A stretch of 37,643 bases of DNA from Planctomycetota bacterium (GTDB taxonomy: Bacteria; Planctomycetota; Planctomycetia; Gemmatales; Gemmataceae). A program made the position numbers and the translations under genes. The stretch covers positions 1 through 37,643 of the forward strand of contig VGZJ01000020.1 in NCBI GenBank assembly GCA_016872595.1. Direction: 5' to 3'. Below are positions 7,910 through 16,070 of this stretch, piece after piece. Each line of letters starts with the position of its first letter. The first letter of the stretch is position 1. The notes under the pieces are model-generated. The model was not told where the DNA came from. It did not search any database and saw nothing but the letters and a program-made list of their open reading frames with translations.

Positions 7910-8329
7910 TCAGCGCCGGCCCCCGCCCTGCGGCGGGCGCTTGGGGCGCTCCAACCCGGCCTTTTCCATCAGCGACTGGTTGAACACGTTGTCCTCGTCC
8001 TCGGAGAACACGTCTTCCAACTTCACGCCGGCGGCCAGCCGGTACTGGATGATGTACTTGTGCTTGGCGATCTCGATCTCGTCGCCGGGGCGCAGCGGGC
8101 GGCGCAGGGTGCGCTCGCCGTTCACCTTGACCCCGTTGGTGCTGTTCAGGTCGCGCAGGTGCCAGATGCCGTTGCGCAGGGACAGTTCGCAGTGCGTGCC
8201 GGAGATGTTCTGGAACTTCAGGCAGATGTCGCACGACTCGCGGCGGCCGATGGTCATCACGTCGCTAATGAGGGGGATCGCGTCGCCCCCGCCCACGGGA
8301 ACGAGTTCCCCGAACGGACCCACGTTCAT
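7910..8329 (-). CDS. FHA-domain protein
   Basis: The product is 139 aa, almost entirely one forkhead-associated domain at residues about 5-95. The phosphothreonine-binding residues are present: GRR (28-30), SGTH (43-46) and NSTNG (62-66). FHA domains bind phosphothreonine peptides, usually made by Ser/Thr protein kinases, which planctomycetes have in large numbers. The C-terminal 40 residues are charged and end in a Gly/Arg-rich tail. There is no membrane segment. No kinase gene is visible nearby, so the partner is unknown. Confidence 0.92.
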   Translation of the reverse strand: MNVGPFGELVPVGGGDAIPLISDVMTIGRRESCDICLKFQNISGTHCELSLRNGIWHLRDLNSTNGVKVNGERTLRRPLRPGDEIEIAKHKYIIQYRLAAGVKLEDVFSEDEDNVFNQSLMEKAGLERPKRPPQGGGRR

Positions 8330-8456
8330 GACAGCGCCTCGGATTAAGTGCGGGAGACGGGACCGATGAAACCGCCGGGCCGAATCCGGCCCAATGGGTG
8401 TATCGTAACCCGCCCGTCGCGCGGACGCCAGTGCCCGCCACCGTCAGAACATACGG

Positions 8457-8498
8457 AACCTGCCGCGCGCCCCGGCTAACCGGCGCGCGCGGCGGGTT
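8457..8498 (-). terminator. Strong GC hairpin downstream of the secreted protein gene
   Basis: Bases 8457-8475 pair with 8480-8498 (17 of 19 positions) around a 4-nt loop, starting 16 nt after the TAA of the gene at 8515-8997. There is no T-run after it, so it is a hairpin terminator candidate of the GC-only kind rather than a textbook intrinsic terminator. Confidence 0.5.
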
Positions 8499-8514
8499 CG
8501 TTTGACGCACTCCG

Positions 8515-8997
8515 TTACTTCGGCATCGGCATGGGATAGCCGGGCGGCGGGCCGCCGGGGATCGGGCCGCCGAACCCGCCCATGCCGGGGCCGGGGAAGT
8601 ACGGGTTCACGGGGAAGTTGCCCGTCATCGGCGGGCCGTAGAACTGCCCGCTGACCGGGGCCGGGGTGAGGAAGTGCCCGTCGTACGGCCAGTAGTTGTA
8701 CCACGGCGCGGCTTGAAACACCGGCAGCTTGGGCTTGGTGTCGCGGTGTAACAGGGCCGCGAGGCGCTCGCCGCGGTGCTGGATGTTCGGCCCGCCCTGA
8801 TGGTTGTTCAACAGGTGCCGCGCGAGCGTGGTCGGCTGCCCGCCGGCCCCGCCGTAGAAGCCCGCGCCGTAGGCGGGCACGCCGCTGGCGCAGTTCGTGC
8901 AGCCGGGGCCGGCCGGGGCCGGCGGGTTGGCTTCGGCCGCGGTCGCGAGCGTCAGCCCCGCGACGGCGACGAAGGTGAAGGAGCGAAGCGTCTTCAT
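8515..8997 (-). CDS. Secreted Gly/Pro-rich protein, unknown function
   Basis: The product is 160 aa with a signal peptide (KTLRSFTFVAVAGLTLATAA, cleavage near AEANPP). The mature chain starts with a Pro/Gly region and a CTNCASG pair of cysteines, then NNHQGG and a long low-complexity Gly/Pro/Tyr/Phe tail ending in PMPMPK. I picked the ATG at 8997 because it begins the signal peptide and has an AAGGAAGAGG ribosome site upstream. It resembles the gene just upstream (9096-9773) in leader, the ANPP junction and paired cysteines, so the two are probably paralogues. A surface or matrix role is only a guess. Confidence 0.7.
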   Translation of the reverse strand: MKTLRSFTFVAVAGLTLATAAEANPPAPAGPGCTNCASGVPAYGAGFYGGAGGQPTTLARHLLNNHQGGPNIQHRGERLAALLHRDTKPKLPVFQAAPWYNYWPYDGHFLTPAPVSGQFYGPPMTGNFPVNPYFPGPGMGGFGGPIPGGPPPGYPMPMPK

Positions 8998-9095
8998 CTC
9001 GGTGAACCTCTTCCTTGGGTAGTGCGCCCGCTCACGCGGGCGCGGTGGCCTCGATGCACCTCCGTGTGAGCGCACCGAAGAGAACGGACGACGGG

Positions 9096-9773
9096 TTACC
9101 GCGCGCCGGCCGCGGTCGGGGTCAGGTCGAGCGCCGGGTCGAGGGTCGGCACGGCGGCGTAGAAGCCGGCCGATTGCGCCGGGGTGCCGACGCCGCTGTA
9201 GCGGGACACGGCCGGTTCCGCCGCGACGCTCGTTCCGCATGAGCTACAGCCGCCGCGGTGGAGCCAGTTCAACCCGGTGCCCGGTGACCACGTGTGCCCG
9301 CGGAACCAGCCCCCGTGGAGCCACGAGGCGTGCGCCGTGCCGCACGAGCTGCACCCGTGCTTGGCGAACAGCGGCGGCAGGTTCAGCGTCGGGATCGGGA
9401 TGCTGATGACCGGGAACCCGTGGAACAGGTGCGGGTTCAGCCCGTAGTAGTTCCCTTGCGGGGCCGGCGGTGCGGGCGGGCGGTAGCCGTGCGCGTGCTG
9501 CGGAACGCCCCACTTCGCATACGGATCGCCGTAGTGGTACGGGTCGTAGCGCAGGTAGGCGTCCCACGGGCCGTACGGCTTGAACGGGTAGTAGCCGTAG
9601 TACGGGCCGTAGTTGTACAGGGGGCCGTGGTGGTGGATGTTCGAGAACAGCTTGAGGCACGCGCCGCCACAGCCGAACCCGCGGCTGTCGGGCGGGTTCG
9701 CGTGCCCGGTGTTCGCGGTCGCGAGGGTAAAGAGTGGCACCGCCAGAACAGCGGTGGCCCAGAGGCGTCTCAT
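9096..9773 (-). CDS. Secreted Tyr/His/Pro-rich protein with CSSCGT repeats
   Basis: The product is 225 aa. The leader is RRLWATAVLAVPLFTLATAN, followed by TGHANPP. The mature chain has GCGGAC, a dense Tyr/His/Pro stretch (NYGPYYGYYPFKPYG), a region with HLFHGFP, and two exact CSSCGT motifs about 40 residues apart, each next to a Trp-Leu-His segment (SWLHGG and NWLHRG). Start at 9773 gives the signal peptide; the ORF extends further upstream without credible protein. I know no domain for it. The CxxC pairs could bind metal or form disulfides after export. Gap to the next gene is 98 nt, so it may be co-transcribed with it. Confidence 0.72.
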   Translation of the reverse strand: MRRLWATAVLAVPLFTLATANTGHANPPDSRGFGCGGACLKLFSNIHHHGPLYNYGPYYGYYPFKPYGPWDAYLRYDPYHYGDPYAKWGVPQHAHGYRPPAPPAPQGNYYGLNPHLFHGFPVISIPIPTLNLPPLFAKHGCSSCGTAHASWLHGGWFRGHTWSPGTGLNWLHRGGCSSCGTSVAAEPAVSRYSGVGTPAQSAGFYAAVPTLDPALDLTPTAAGAR

Positions 9774-9933
9774 GGCGCGAATCCTTGCGGTGTAAGCCCG
9801 CGGCGGGCCGAGGCCCGTCCCCGTCCGTGCTGCGAGTTGAGACAGCATTCCCCGCGAACCGGGCCGACGCCAGCGGAACCGAAGGCGAAGTGCCAAACGA
9901 GGCGGCGCGCCGGCACGCGCGACGCGAACAACC

Positions 9934-10815
9934 TCAGAACCCGGTACGACCGGCGCGCTCGCGCAGCGCCTCAAGTTCGGCCGCGGTGACGCCGTGCGAC
10001 CCGATTGCCCGGTGCGCCTGCTCGGGGCCGTGGCAGTCGCTCCCGCCGCTGACCGCGAACGCCAACCGTGCCGCGAGCGCACGCAGCCGCGCCCCGGGCG
10101 AACTGCGCCCCCACGGGTACGCAACCTCTAGCGCGTCCAATCCCGCGGCGCGCAGCTCCGCGAACTGCTCGTCGCTCAGGTCGGACGGCGGGTGTGCAAG
10201 TGCAGTAGCCCCGCCCGCGCCGCGCACAAGCGCGACCGCTTCCGCGACAGGGACGAGCACCTTGCCCGCGCCCCGTGCGAGTGTCGGGTTCACGTACCGG
10301 TACATCGCCTCGGCGCGGGTTCGCGCGTGCCCGCACGCGACCAGCAGGCCCGCCGCGTGCCGCCGCCCGATGCTGTCGGTCGCGCCCTCGACGAGCGCCG
10401 CGCGGTCTTCGGGCAGCGCCAGCCCGCGCGCGCGGAGCGCGTCGAGCAGTTCGCGGAAGCGCGCGCGCCGGCCGGCGCGGACCCGCGCGAGCGCCGCATT
10501 CAGCGCCGCGTCGTCCGTCCGCACGAAGTATCCGAGCAGGTGAAGTTCGCGACCGGCGAACGCGGTGCTGATCTCGACGCCGGGCACCAGTTCGATGCCG
10601 GTCGCCGCGGCCCGCGCCTCGGCTAGCCCCGCGACCGTGTCGTGGTCGGTCAGCGCGACCGCGCAGAGGCCGGCGGCGCGTGCGCGAACGACGACCTGCG
10701 AAGGGGTGAAGTCGCCGTCGCTGGCGACGGAGTGCGTGTGGAGGTCGGCCCGCGCCGGGCGCGCGAGCGCCGCCAGATCGCGCGCCACCGACGTATAGCG
10801 GGAGGCTCGCGGCAT
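9934..10815 (-). CDS. PHP-domain phosphoesterase (YciV/RNase AM-like)
   Basis: The product is 293 aa with the complete metal site of the PHP family: DLHTHS (His26, His28), TDHDT (Asp57/His58/Asp59), PGVEIS (Glu81), a later ALAHPP histidine and a C-terminal SGGSDCHG. This is the size and pattern of the YciV group, whose members hydrolyse nucleoside 3',5'-bisphosphates or trim short RNA 5' ends. The start ATG shares one base with the stop of nusB (TGATG), so translation is probably coupled. The first 22 residues are basic and may be a family-specific extension. Confidence 0.88.
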   Translation of the reverse strand: MPRASRYTSVARDLAALARPARADLHTHSVASDGDFTPSQVVVRARAAGLCAVALTDHDTVAGLAEARAAATGIELVPGVEISTAFAGRELHLLGYFVRTDDAALNAALARVRAGRRARFRELLDALRARGLALPEDRAALVEGATDSIGRRHAAGLLVACGHARTRAEAMYRYVNPTLARGAGKVLVPVAEAVALVRGAGGATALAHPPSDLSDEQFAELRAAGLDALEVAYPWGRSSPGARLRALAARLAFAVSGGSDCHGPEQAHRAIGSHGVTAAELEALRERAGRTGF

Positions 10816-11276
10816 CAGGTTGCCGGCGCTTCGGGCTTCGGCTGCTTGGCGATCTTGTCGAGGACGCCGTTGACGAAGGCCGAGGAGTCCACGGAGCCGA
10901 ACCGCCGCGACAGCTCGATGGCCTCGTCGATGACCACTTCGAGCGGCGGGCCGTCCGGGGCGAAGTGCAATTCGTAGGTGCCGAGGCGGATCACGTTGCG
11001 GTCAACGGACATCATCCGCGACAGCCGCCAGTTCGTCGCCGCGGCCGTCACCAGCGGGTCGATGCGGTCCTTGTGTGCGACGACGCCGTCGAACAGCGCG
11101 AGGCAGTACGCGACGAGATCGGCGTCGCCGAGGAGCCGATCCGACGCGAACCGCTCGACCGCGGCGCGCGGCACCGCGGTGGCGTTCTGGTCCCACTGGA
11201 ACAGCAACTGGAGCACGACTTCGCGGGCACGGGAGCGGCGGGGCATACGCGGTCTCGGGGAACGAGTCCCCGTCAT
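10815..11276 (-). CDS. nusB: Transcription antitermination factor NusB
   Basis: The product is about 153 aa. SRAREVVLQLLFQWDQN near the N-terminus and VDRNVIRLGTYEL, PPLEVVIDEAIELSRRFG and FVNGVLDKIAK toward the C-terminus match NusB, which with NusE (S10) binds boxA RNA during rRNA transcription antitermination. Two starts are possible. The ATG at 11276 has a GAAAGG site at good distance; the ATG at 11246 gives MPRRSRARE, the usual NusB beginning. I list the longer one. The stop overlaps the PHP gene start by one base. The upstream gap of 65 nt to the divergent dehydrogenase should hold promoters for both. Confidence 0.92.
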   Translation of the reverse strand: MTGTRSPRPRMPRRSRAREVVLQLLFQWDQNATAVPRAAVERFASDRLLGDADLVAYCLALFDGVVAHKDRIDPLVTAAATNWRLSRMMSVDRNVIRLGTYELHFAPDGPPLEVVIDEAIELSRRFGSVDSSAFVNGVLDKIAKQPKPEAPAT

Positions 11277-11341
11277 GCTACAACCTTTCCGCCGCGCGCG
11301 ATAGAACGCGAGAGCAACCCCACCCGAACGGAGCACCCCGT

Positions 11342-12334
11342 ATGGCCCGGTTCCGCGTCGTGATCGCCGATTTCATCACCGACGACCTGCGCGCCGAGCG
11401 CGACATCCTGAGCGACATCGCCGACGTGGAGGCGCTGAACGCGCACACCGAGGCCGACCTCGCCGGCCGCATCGACGACGCCGCGGCCGTCATGCTGTAC
11501 CACAACATCACCATCTCGCCCGCGACCATTTCGCGCCTCAAGAACTGCAAGCTGCTGGTGCGGTGTGGGGTCGGGTTCGACAACGTCGATAAGGTCGCGG
11601 CGCGCGCGAAGGGCATCCCGCTGGCGAACGTGCCCGACTACGGCACCGAGGAGGTGGCCGACTCCGCCATCGGGCTGATGCTCGCCCTCACGCGCGGCAT
11701 CACGTTCCTGAACGCGCGCACGCAGCGCGCCGCGGGCGAGTGGAGCTACATGCAAGCGGCCCCGCTGGTACGGCTCCGCGGGCGCGTGTTCGGGATCATC
11801 GGCCTCGGTCGGATCGGTACCGCCGCGGCCCTGCGCGCGAAGGCGCTCGGCATGGACGTGGCCTTCTACGACCCCTACGAGCACGACGGCGTGGACAAGG
11901 CGCTCGGCGTCCGCCGCGTCGAGCGCGTGGACGATCTCTGTAAGCAGGCGTTCGTGCTCAGCCCGCACTGCCCGTTGACGGACGAGACCCGGCACATCGT
12001 GGACGCGCGCCGCATCGCGCTCATGCCGCGGGGCTCGTACGTGGTGAACACGGCCCGCGGCGCGGTGGTGGACGCGACCGCGATCCCGGCGGCGATCCGC
12101 AGCGGGCAACTCGCGGGCGCGGCCGTCGACGTGCTTCCGCAGGAGCCGCCCCCCGCCGATCACCCGCTGGTGGCCGCGTGGCGTGACGTGAACGACCCGT
12201 GCTACGACCGCGTCATCATGAACCCGCACTCGGCGTTCTACTCGGAAGAGGGCCTGCTCGACATGCGTGTGAAGGGCGCGCAGTCGGTGCGCCGCGCGCT
12301 GCTCGGCGAACCGCTGCGCAACATCGTGAACTGA
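11342..12334 (+). CDS. C-terminal-binding-protein-like D-isomer-specific 2-hydroxyacid dehydrogenase
   Basis: The product is 330 aa. The NAD-binding motif GLGRIG is at residues 154-159, followed by the Asp of FYDPYE that selects NAD(H). The catalytic residues of the family are visible: Arg239 (NTARGA), Glu268 (PQEPP) and His296 (NPHSAFYSEE). The SAFYSEE and RCGVGFDNVD signatures fit the CtBP-like branch better than phosphoglycerate dehydrogenase. It probably reduces or oxidises a 2-keto/2-hydroxy acid; substrate is unknown. The ORF is open to 11075, but the ATG at 11342 gives the normal family N-terminus. Confidence 0.9.
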   Translation: MARFRVVIADFITDDLRAERDILSDIADVEALNAHTEADLAGRIDDAAAVMLYHNITISPATISRLKNCKLLVRCGVGFDNVDKVAARAKGIPLANVPDYGTEEVADSAIGLMLALTRGITFLNARTQRAAGEWSYMQAAPLVRLRGRVFGIIGLGRIGTAAALRAKALGMDVAFYDPYEHDGVDKALGVRRVERVDDLCKQAFVLSPHCPLTDETRHIVDARRIALMPRGSYVVNTARGAVVDATAIPAAIRSGQLAGAAVDVLPQEPPPADHPLVAAWRDVNDPCYDRVIMNPHSAFYSEEGLLDMRVKGAQSVRRALLGEPLRNIVN

Positions 12335-12346
12335 GCGCGCCGTTCC

Positions 12347-12417
12347 TCTGTAGCCGGGGTCTGTGATCCCGCGCCGTGCGCCGCGCGTGGCTCGGCCTCA
12401 CTGAGGCCGGCTACAGA
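12347..12417. repeat. Inverted repeat between convergent genes
   Basis: Bases 12347-12366 and 12398-12417 are reverse complements at 17 of 20 positions; the outer 11 bp (TCTGTAGCCGG) are perfect. It fills the 92-nt gap between two convergent genes, so it could end both transcripts. No T-run accompanies it. Confidence 0.65.
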
Positions 12418-12426
12418 AGAGGGGCG

Positions 12427-12819
12427 CTACGGGATCGGGAACGGTTCCACCGGGTACTGGTTCTGCCGGTCCAACTCGATGGGGCGCGTGGCGAGCTTCA
12501 CCTTGAAGGTTCTTCGCTCGCTGCCGCGCATCACCTCGATCTCGACGACCGCGCCGGGGCGGAACGAGGTGATGTGCGAAATGACCTGCTCGAAGGTCTG
12601 CGGCTGAAGGGTGCCGACGCGCAGGATGGCGTCGCCGGAGCGCAGCCCGGCGCGGTCGGCCGGGAGCCGCGGTTCGACGCGCTCGATGGTCAGCGACCCG
12701 GTGCCGACGGTGATGCCCATGTACCCGCGGCCCAGCGGGTCCGGTTTTAGTTCCGGGGGCACCGGCGCGCGCGCCGTGAACGAAAGGGACGCGAGAAGGA
12801 CCGCCGCGAGCGCGCTCAT
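12427..12819 (-). CDS. Small secreted PDZ-domain protein
   Basis: The product is 130 aa with a signal peptide (SALAAVLLASLSFTARA). Residues about 45-115 form one PDZ domain: GYMGITVGTG, VEPRLPADRAGLRSGDAILRV and the C-terminal strand VVEIEVMRGSERRTFKVKL. PDZ domains bind protein C-termini; here the domain stands alone without a protease, so it is more likely a periplasmic adaptor. Start at 12819 was chosen because it gives the signal peptide. The stop is TAG. The partner cannot be told from the neighbours. Confidence 0.8.
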   Translation of the reverse strand: MSALAAVLLASLSFTARAPVPPELKPDPLGRGYMGITVGTGSLTIERVEPRLPADRAGLRSGDAILRVGTLQPQTFEQVISHITSFRPGAVVEIEVMRGSERRTFKVKLATRPIELDRQNQYPVEPFPIP

Positions 12820-12909
12820 GGTGTGGCTCCGCCGGCCGCGGAGAGGCGCGCGGCCTACCCTCACTCATGGCCGATCCCGCGCCGGAATGCAAGGGGAAAG
12901 GGCAAATCG

Positions 12910-12950
12910 AGATTGGCCCGCCGAGGGCGCAGACTTCGGCGGGCCAATCT
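12910..12950 (-). terminator. Hairpin terminator of the amidohydrolase gene
   Basis: Bases 12910-12924 and 12936-12950 form a perfect 15-bp stem (AGATTGGCCCGCCGA) with an 11-nt loop, starting 5 nt after the TGA at 12956. On the minus strand it is followed by TCGATTTG, a weak T-rich stretch. A good candidate for the end of the transcript. Confidence 0.65.
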
Positions 12951-12955
12951 TCGGT

Positions 12956-13903
12956 TCACAGGCCGTAGAACTTCACGGCGTTGTCGTGGAACAGCTTCTT
13001 CTGGTCCTCGTCCTTGCGGTCGCGGACGATGGTGCGGAGCGCGGTCAGCCAGTCGCCGTACTTCTCCGCGCCCAGCAGCACCACGGGCCAGTCGCCGCCG
13101 AACATGACGCGATCCGGCCCGAAGCTGTCGAGCGTGTGGTTCACGATGGGCGCGAGGTCGTCGAGGGTCCACTTGCCGCGCTCCTTCGCGCTGGCGATGA
13201 ACCCGCTCACCTTGCCCACGAGGTTCTTGCGCTTGGCGATCTCGGTCATGTCCTTCTTCCACTGGTCGCGCTGCGCGGGCGTGTGCTTCAGGTCGCCGTT
13301 GCCGCAGTGGTCGAGGATGAACCGCGTGCCGGGGCACTTGTCCGCGAGCTTCGCGAAGTCCGGCAGCTCCGCGGGGCGCACGCACATGTCGAAGCTCAGC
13401 CCCAGCTCGCCCAGAAGCTGAATGCCCTTCACGAACTTGTCGTCGAGGCAGTAGCCCGCGGGCGTGTCCTTGACGTGCAGCACTTGGCGGATGCCCTTCA
13501 CGTACTTGTGCCCCTTGAACTGCTTGGCGTACTTCTCGAACCCGTCGGTGTTCGGCCGCCCGGACACGACCGCGGCGCAGGTCGGCGTCTTGCCGCCCTT
13601 GCACAACTCGATTACGTAGTCGGCCTCCTTCTGCTGCTGCTCCGGCACCACGTCCACTTCCATGTACACGGCCTTCACCACGTTCAGCCCCTTCGTGGCC
13701 TCCGCGTACTCCTTCGGGGTGAAGTTGTGGGCCAGAATCTTGGCCTCGGGCGCTTTCGGGTCCACCCACGCGAGCTTCAGCTCGTCGAGGTTCCACAGGT
13801 GCTGGTGTGTATCGACCACGGGAATCATCGGCTTGTCCTCGGACGTGGCGAGCGACGACGTAGCGGCGACGGCGGTCGCGGCGAGAAAGTCACGGCGGTT
13901 CAT
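12956..13903 (-). CDS. TAT-exported amidohydrolase of the lactonase type (COG3618-like)
   Basis: The product is 315 aa. The N-terminus NRRDFLAATAVAAT is a twin-arginine export signal. The TIM-barrel metal motifs of the amidohydrolase-2 family follow: DTHQHLW (His33, His35), DHCGNGD and FGGDWPV. With GIRQVLHV and KVSGF they fit the COG3618 group, which contains L-fuconolactonase, rhamnonolactonase and 2-pyrone-4,6-dicarboxylate lactonase. A lactone hydrolase role is therefore likely, but the substrate is open. It is divergent from an SDR gene across 67 nt. The start at 13903 is set by the twin-arginine motif. Confidence 0.87.
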   Translation of the reverse strand: MNRRDFLAATAVAATSSLATSEDKPMIPVVDTHQHLWNLDELKLAWVDPKAPEAKILAHNFTPKEYAEATKGLNVVKAVYMEVDVVPEQQQKEADYVIELCKGGKTPTCAAVVSGRPNTDGFEKYAKQFKGHKYVKGIRQVLHVKDTPAGYCLDDKFVKGIQLLGELGLSFDMCVRPAELPDFAKLADKCPGTRFILDHCGNGDLKHTPAQRDQWKKDMTEIAKRKNLVGKVSGFIASAKERGKWTLDDLAPIVNHTLDSFGPDRVMFGGDWPVVLLGAEKYGDWLTALRTIVRDRKDEDQKKLFHDNAVKFYGL

Positions 13904-13970
13904 GGCACTCTCTGAGTTAGGGAGAAGGAGCCACGATGGTAACACGCCGGCGCGCGAGTACAACACCCAC

Positions 13971-14750
13971 ATGAGCACACCCAAGCGAATCCTCGTGACC
14001 GGGTCGGCCGGGCGCATCGGCCGCGCGGCGGTCGCGGAACTGGTCGCCCGCGGACACGATGTCGTCGGCTTCGACGTGAACCCCACCCCGGGACTGCCGC
14101 CGGCGCGGAGCGTTGTCGGCTCGCTTACCGATGCGACGGCACTTCGCGAAGCCGCGCGCGGCTGCGCGGCCATCGTACACCTCGCGGCCACGCCCGACGA
14201 CGCGCACTACCCGCGCGGGAACCACGGCGACAACTTCCTGAACGAGCTTGTGCCGAACAACGTCGTCGGCCCCTATCAGATCATGGAAGCCGCGCGCGAG
14301 CTACAGATTCCGCGCGTGATCCTCGCCAGCACCGGGCAGGTGATCGGCGGGCACCTGCTGAGTGGCAATGTGCCCGTGACGCCGGAGTCGCCGTACAAAC
14401 CGCGCTACCTGTACGCCTGCACGAAAGTGTTCCTCGAAGCGCTGGGCCAAGTGTACGCGAAGGAGCACGGCCTCGAGGTGCTGGCGGTGCGGCTCGGCTG
14501 GTGCCCGCGTGCGGGGCAGGAGGAGGAGTTTCGGCAAAGTCCGTTCGGGCCGGACGTGTACCTCAGCCCCCGCGACGCCGGCCGCTTCTTCGCCGCCGCC
14601 GTGGGCGCGCCGGCGCTGCCGCCATTCGCGGTGGTGTACGCCAGCAGTCGCTTCGTCACCCGCGAGATGTTCGACCTGACCTCAGCGCGCGACCTGCTGA
14701 ACTGGGAACCGCGCGACCAGTGGCAGGAGTCAAAGGCAGAAGAGTTTTGA
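13971..14750 (+). CDS. Extended SDR, NAD-dependent epimerase/dehydratase family (uronate-dehydrogenase-like)
   Basis: The product is 259 aa. The nucleotide-binding motif is TGSAGRIG (residues 10-17), Asp35 after strand two (GFDVNP) suggests NAD(H), and the active site is Tyr148-x-x-x-Lys152 (YACTK) with a Ser/Thr at LASTGQV. The short length and motif order recall uronate dehydrogenases and UDP-hexose epimerases. It starts 67 nt from the divergent lactonase-type gene; oxidation of a sugar acid to a lactone followed by lactone hydrolysis would explain the pairing, but this is inference. The ATG at 13971 follows a GGAGAAGGAG further upstream. Confidence 0.85.
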   Translation: MSTPKRILVTGSAGRIGRAAVAELVARGHDVVGFDVNPTPGLPPARSVVGSLTDATALREAARGCAAIVHLAATPDDAHYPRGNHGDNFLNELVPNNVVGPYQIMEAARELQIPRVILASTGQVIGGHLLSGNVPVTPESPYKPRYLYACTKVFLEALGQVYAKEHGLEVLAVRLGWCPRAGQEEEFRQSPFGPDVYLSPRDAGRFFAAAVGAPALPPFAVVYASSRFVTREMFDLTSARDLLNWEPRDQWQESKAEEF

Positions 14751-14830
14751 CAGGATCACAGGATGAAAAGAGATCAAGACAGTTCTCTTCTCTTCTCCAT
14801 CCTGTATTCATCCTGTTCATCCTGTGAAAA
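14745..14830. repeat. CAGGATGAA-type inverted repeat
   Basis: Bases 14745-14767 and 14807-14830 are imperfect reverse complements built from CAGGATGAA/TTCATCCTG units, beginning in the last codons of the SDR gene. The insert between (AGAGATCAAGAC...CTTCTCTTC) is unusually AT- and pyrimidine-rich for this genome. It may end the SDR transcript; it also has the look of a dispersed element. Confidence 0.7.
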
Positions 14831-14846
14831 CTGCCTTTTCTTCGAT

Positions 14847-16034
14847 TCAGCTCGCGCGCGCCAGCTCGACGGCTTTTGTGGTGATGTAATACCGGGCCAG
14901 CGCGTTGGGGCGCTCCCACGCGGGGAGCGTGCGGGGCGCTTGGAAGTAGCGGACGAACTCGTCCATCACCGCGCCGAAGTGTTCCTCGTGCCCGGTGCGC
15001 CAGCCTTCGGGGATCTCGACGCGGGCCTCGGTTCCCAAGTCTGTTACGCTCATGCCCGCGAACTCGCGCTGAAGCTCTTCGCACTTGTCGCGGATGCGCT
15101 GGACCGTGAGCGCGTGGTCGGTACCCGGCGCGGCGGACACGAACAGGTCGGGGCGCGCGCCGGGCGCGTGGCGCACGCTGACGGTCGCGCGCGTGCCGTG
15201 GGCGGCGCTGTGGTGCGTGTCGCCGGCGCCGGCGAACTCCCATTCCGTTGCGAGGCGGACGTGCACCCCGCGGAGCGCGAGCGTCGCGCTATTGTTGCCC
15301 GCGTAGTACAACTGGCCGTTCACGACTCGCCCGGCCAACTCCGGCGGGAACCCCGCGAGCCGCGTTACCTGCCGGAAGTCGTCCTCCGAGAGCAGCAGCG
15401 GCGCGCGGTCGGCGGCGATCATCGTCACGTCGGTGCGGTAATCGACCTCCTGTTCCGGCGCGACCAGCCACAGCGCGAGGTCCGCGAGGTGCGCGCCCAC
15501 GTCGGCCATCGCTTCGCCCGAAACGGCCGGGTCGAACCACCACCACGGGCGCACCAGCGGTTGCCCGTGAACGGTCTTCTTGAGGCAGTGGACGCTGCGC
15601 AGTTCGAGCGCCGGGCGCTCCGCGGTGCCGGGCCGCCACGTGCCGAACACCTCGGGGTCGCGCACCAGTTCGCGCTGGAGCCAGTTGGTGATCTCGTAGC
15701 GCTCGGTCAGCACGTCCCACACGATCACGTCGCGCAGGTCGGCCTGCCGCAGCACCTCCTCGAGCTTCGGGAAGTCGTCGTGGTCGATCACCCACGGCTT
15801 GTCGGCGATCACGTGCAGGCCGTTCTCGACCGCGAGCCGCATTAGGTCGATCTTGGGTTTGTTGCGCCCGCTGAGGACGACCGTGTTGCCCGGTTGCTCG
15901 TGCGCGAACCGGGTGAGGTAGTCGGGTCCGGCGCGCACGTCGAGTTCCCACGCGGTCGGGTTGTCGCGGCGGGCGTTGAACGTGGCGACGCGTGCGAGGT
16001 GCTGCAGCGTGTCGCCGTCGAGCGGGCCGTACAC
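14847..16034 (-). CDS. Putative oxidoreductase with Oxidoreduct_C domain (Gfo/Idh type), 5' part cut off by an in-frame TAG
   Basis: The open part gives 395 aa starting at a GTG with no ribosome site. It contains VVLSGRNKPKIDLM, GLHVIADKPWVI, WWWFDPAVSGEAMADVGAHLADLALW and a C-terminal region typical of planctomycete 'putative oxidoreductase C-terminal domain' proteins, which pair with a Gfo/Idh/MocA-like Rossmann half. Reading the same frame upstream gives MTLAPGHFHAALV, a TAG at 16071-16073, then KRALHGVHPRAHVYGPLD, which joins smoothly to the body. The usual N-terminus of the family therefore seems to be present but separated by one stop codon, most simply CAG (Gln) changed to TAG. The gene is either a recent pseudogene, a sequencing error or read through. 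If intact it would be about 428 aa starting at GTG 16133. Confidence 0.8.
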   Translation of the reverse strand: MYGPLDGDTLQHLARVATFNARRDNPTAWELDVRAGPDYLTRFAHEQPGNTVVLSGRNKPKIDLMRLAVENGLHVIADKPWVIDHDDFPKLEEVLRQADLRDVIVWDVLTERYEITNWLQRELVRDPEVFGTWRPGTAERPALELRSVHCLKKTVHGQPLVRPWWWFDPAVSGEAMADVGAHLADLALWLVAPEQEVDYRTDVTMIAADRAPLLLSEDDFRQVTRLAGFPPELAGRVVNGQLYYAGNNSATLALRGVHVRLATEWEFAGAGDTHHSAAHGTRATVSVRHAPGARPDLFVSAAPGTDHALTVQRIRDKCEELQREFAGMSVTDLGTEARVEIPEGWRTGHEEHFGAVMDEFVRYFQAPRTLPAWERPNALARYYITTKAVELARAS

Positions 16035-16070
16035 GTGGGCGCGCGGGTGGACGCCGTGAAGCGCTCGCTT

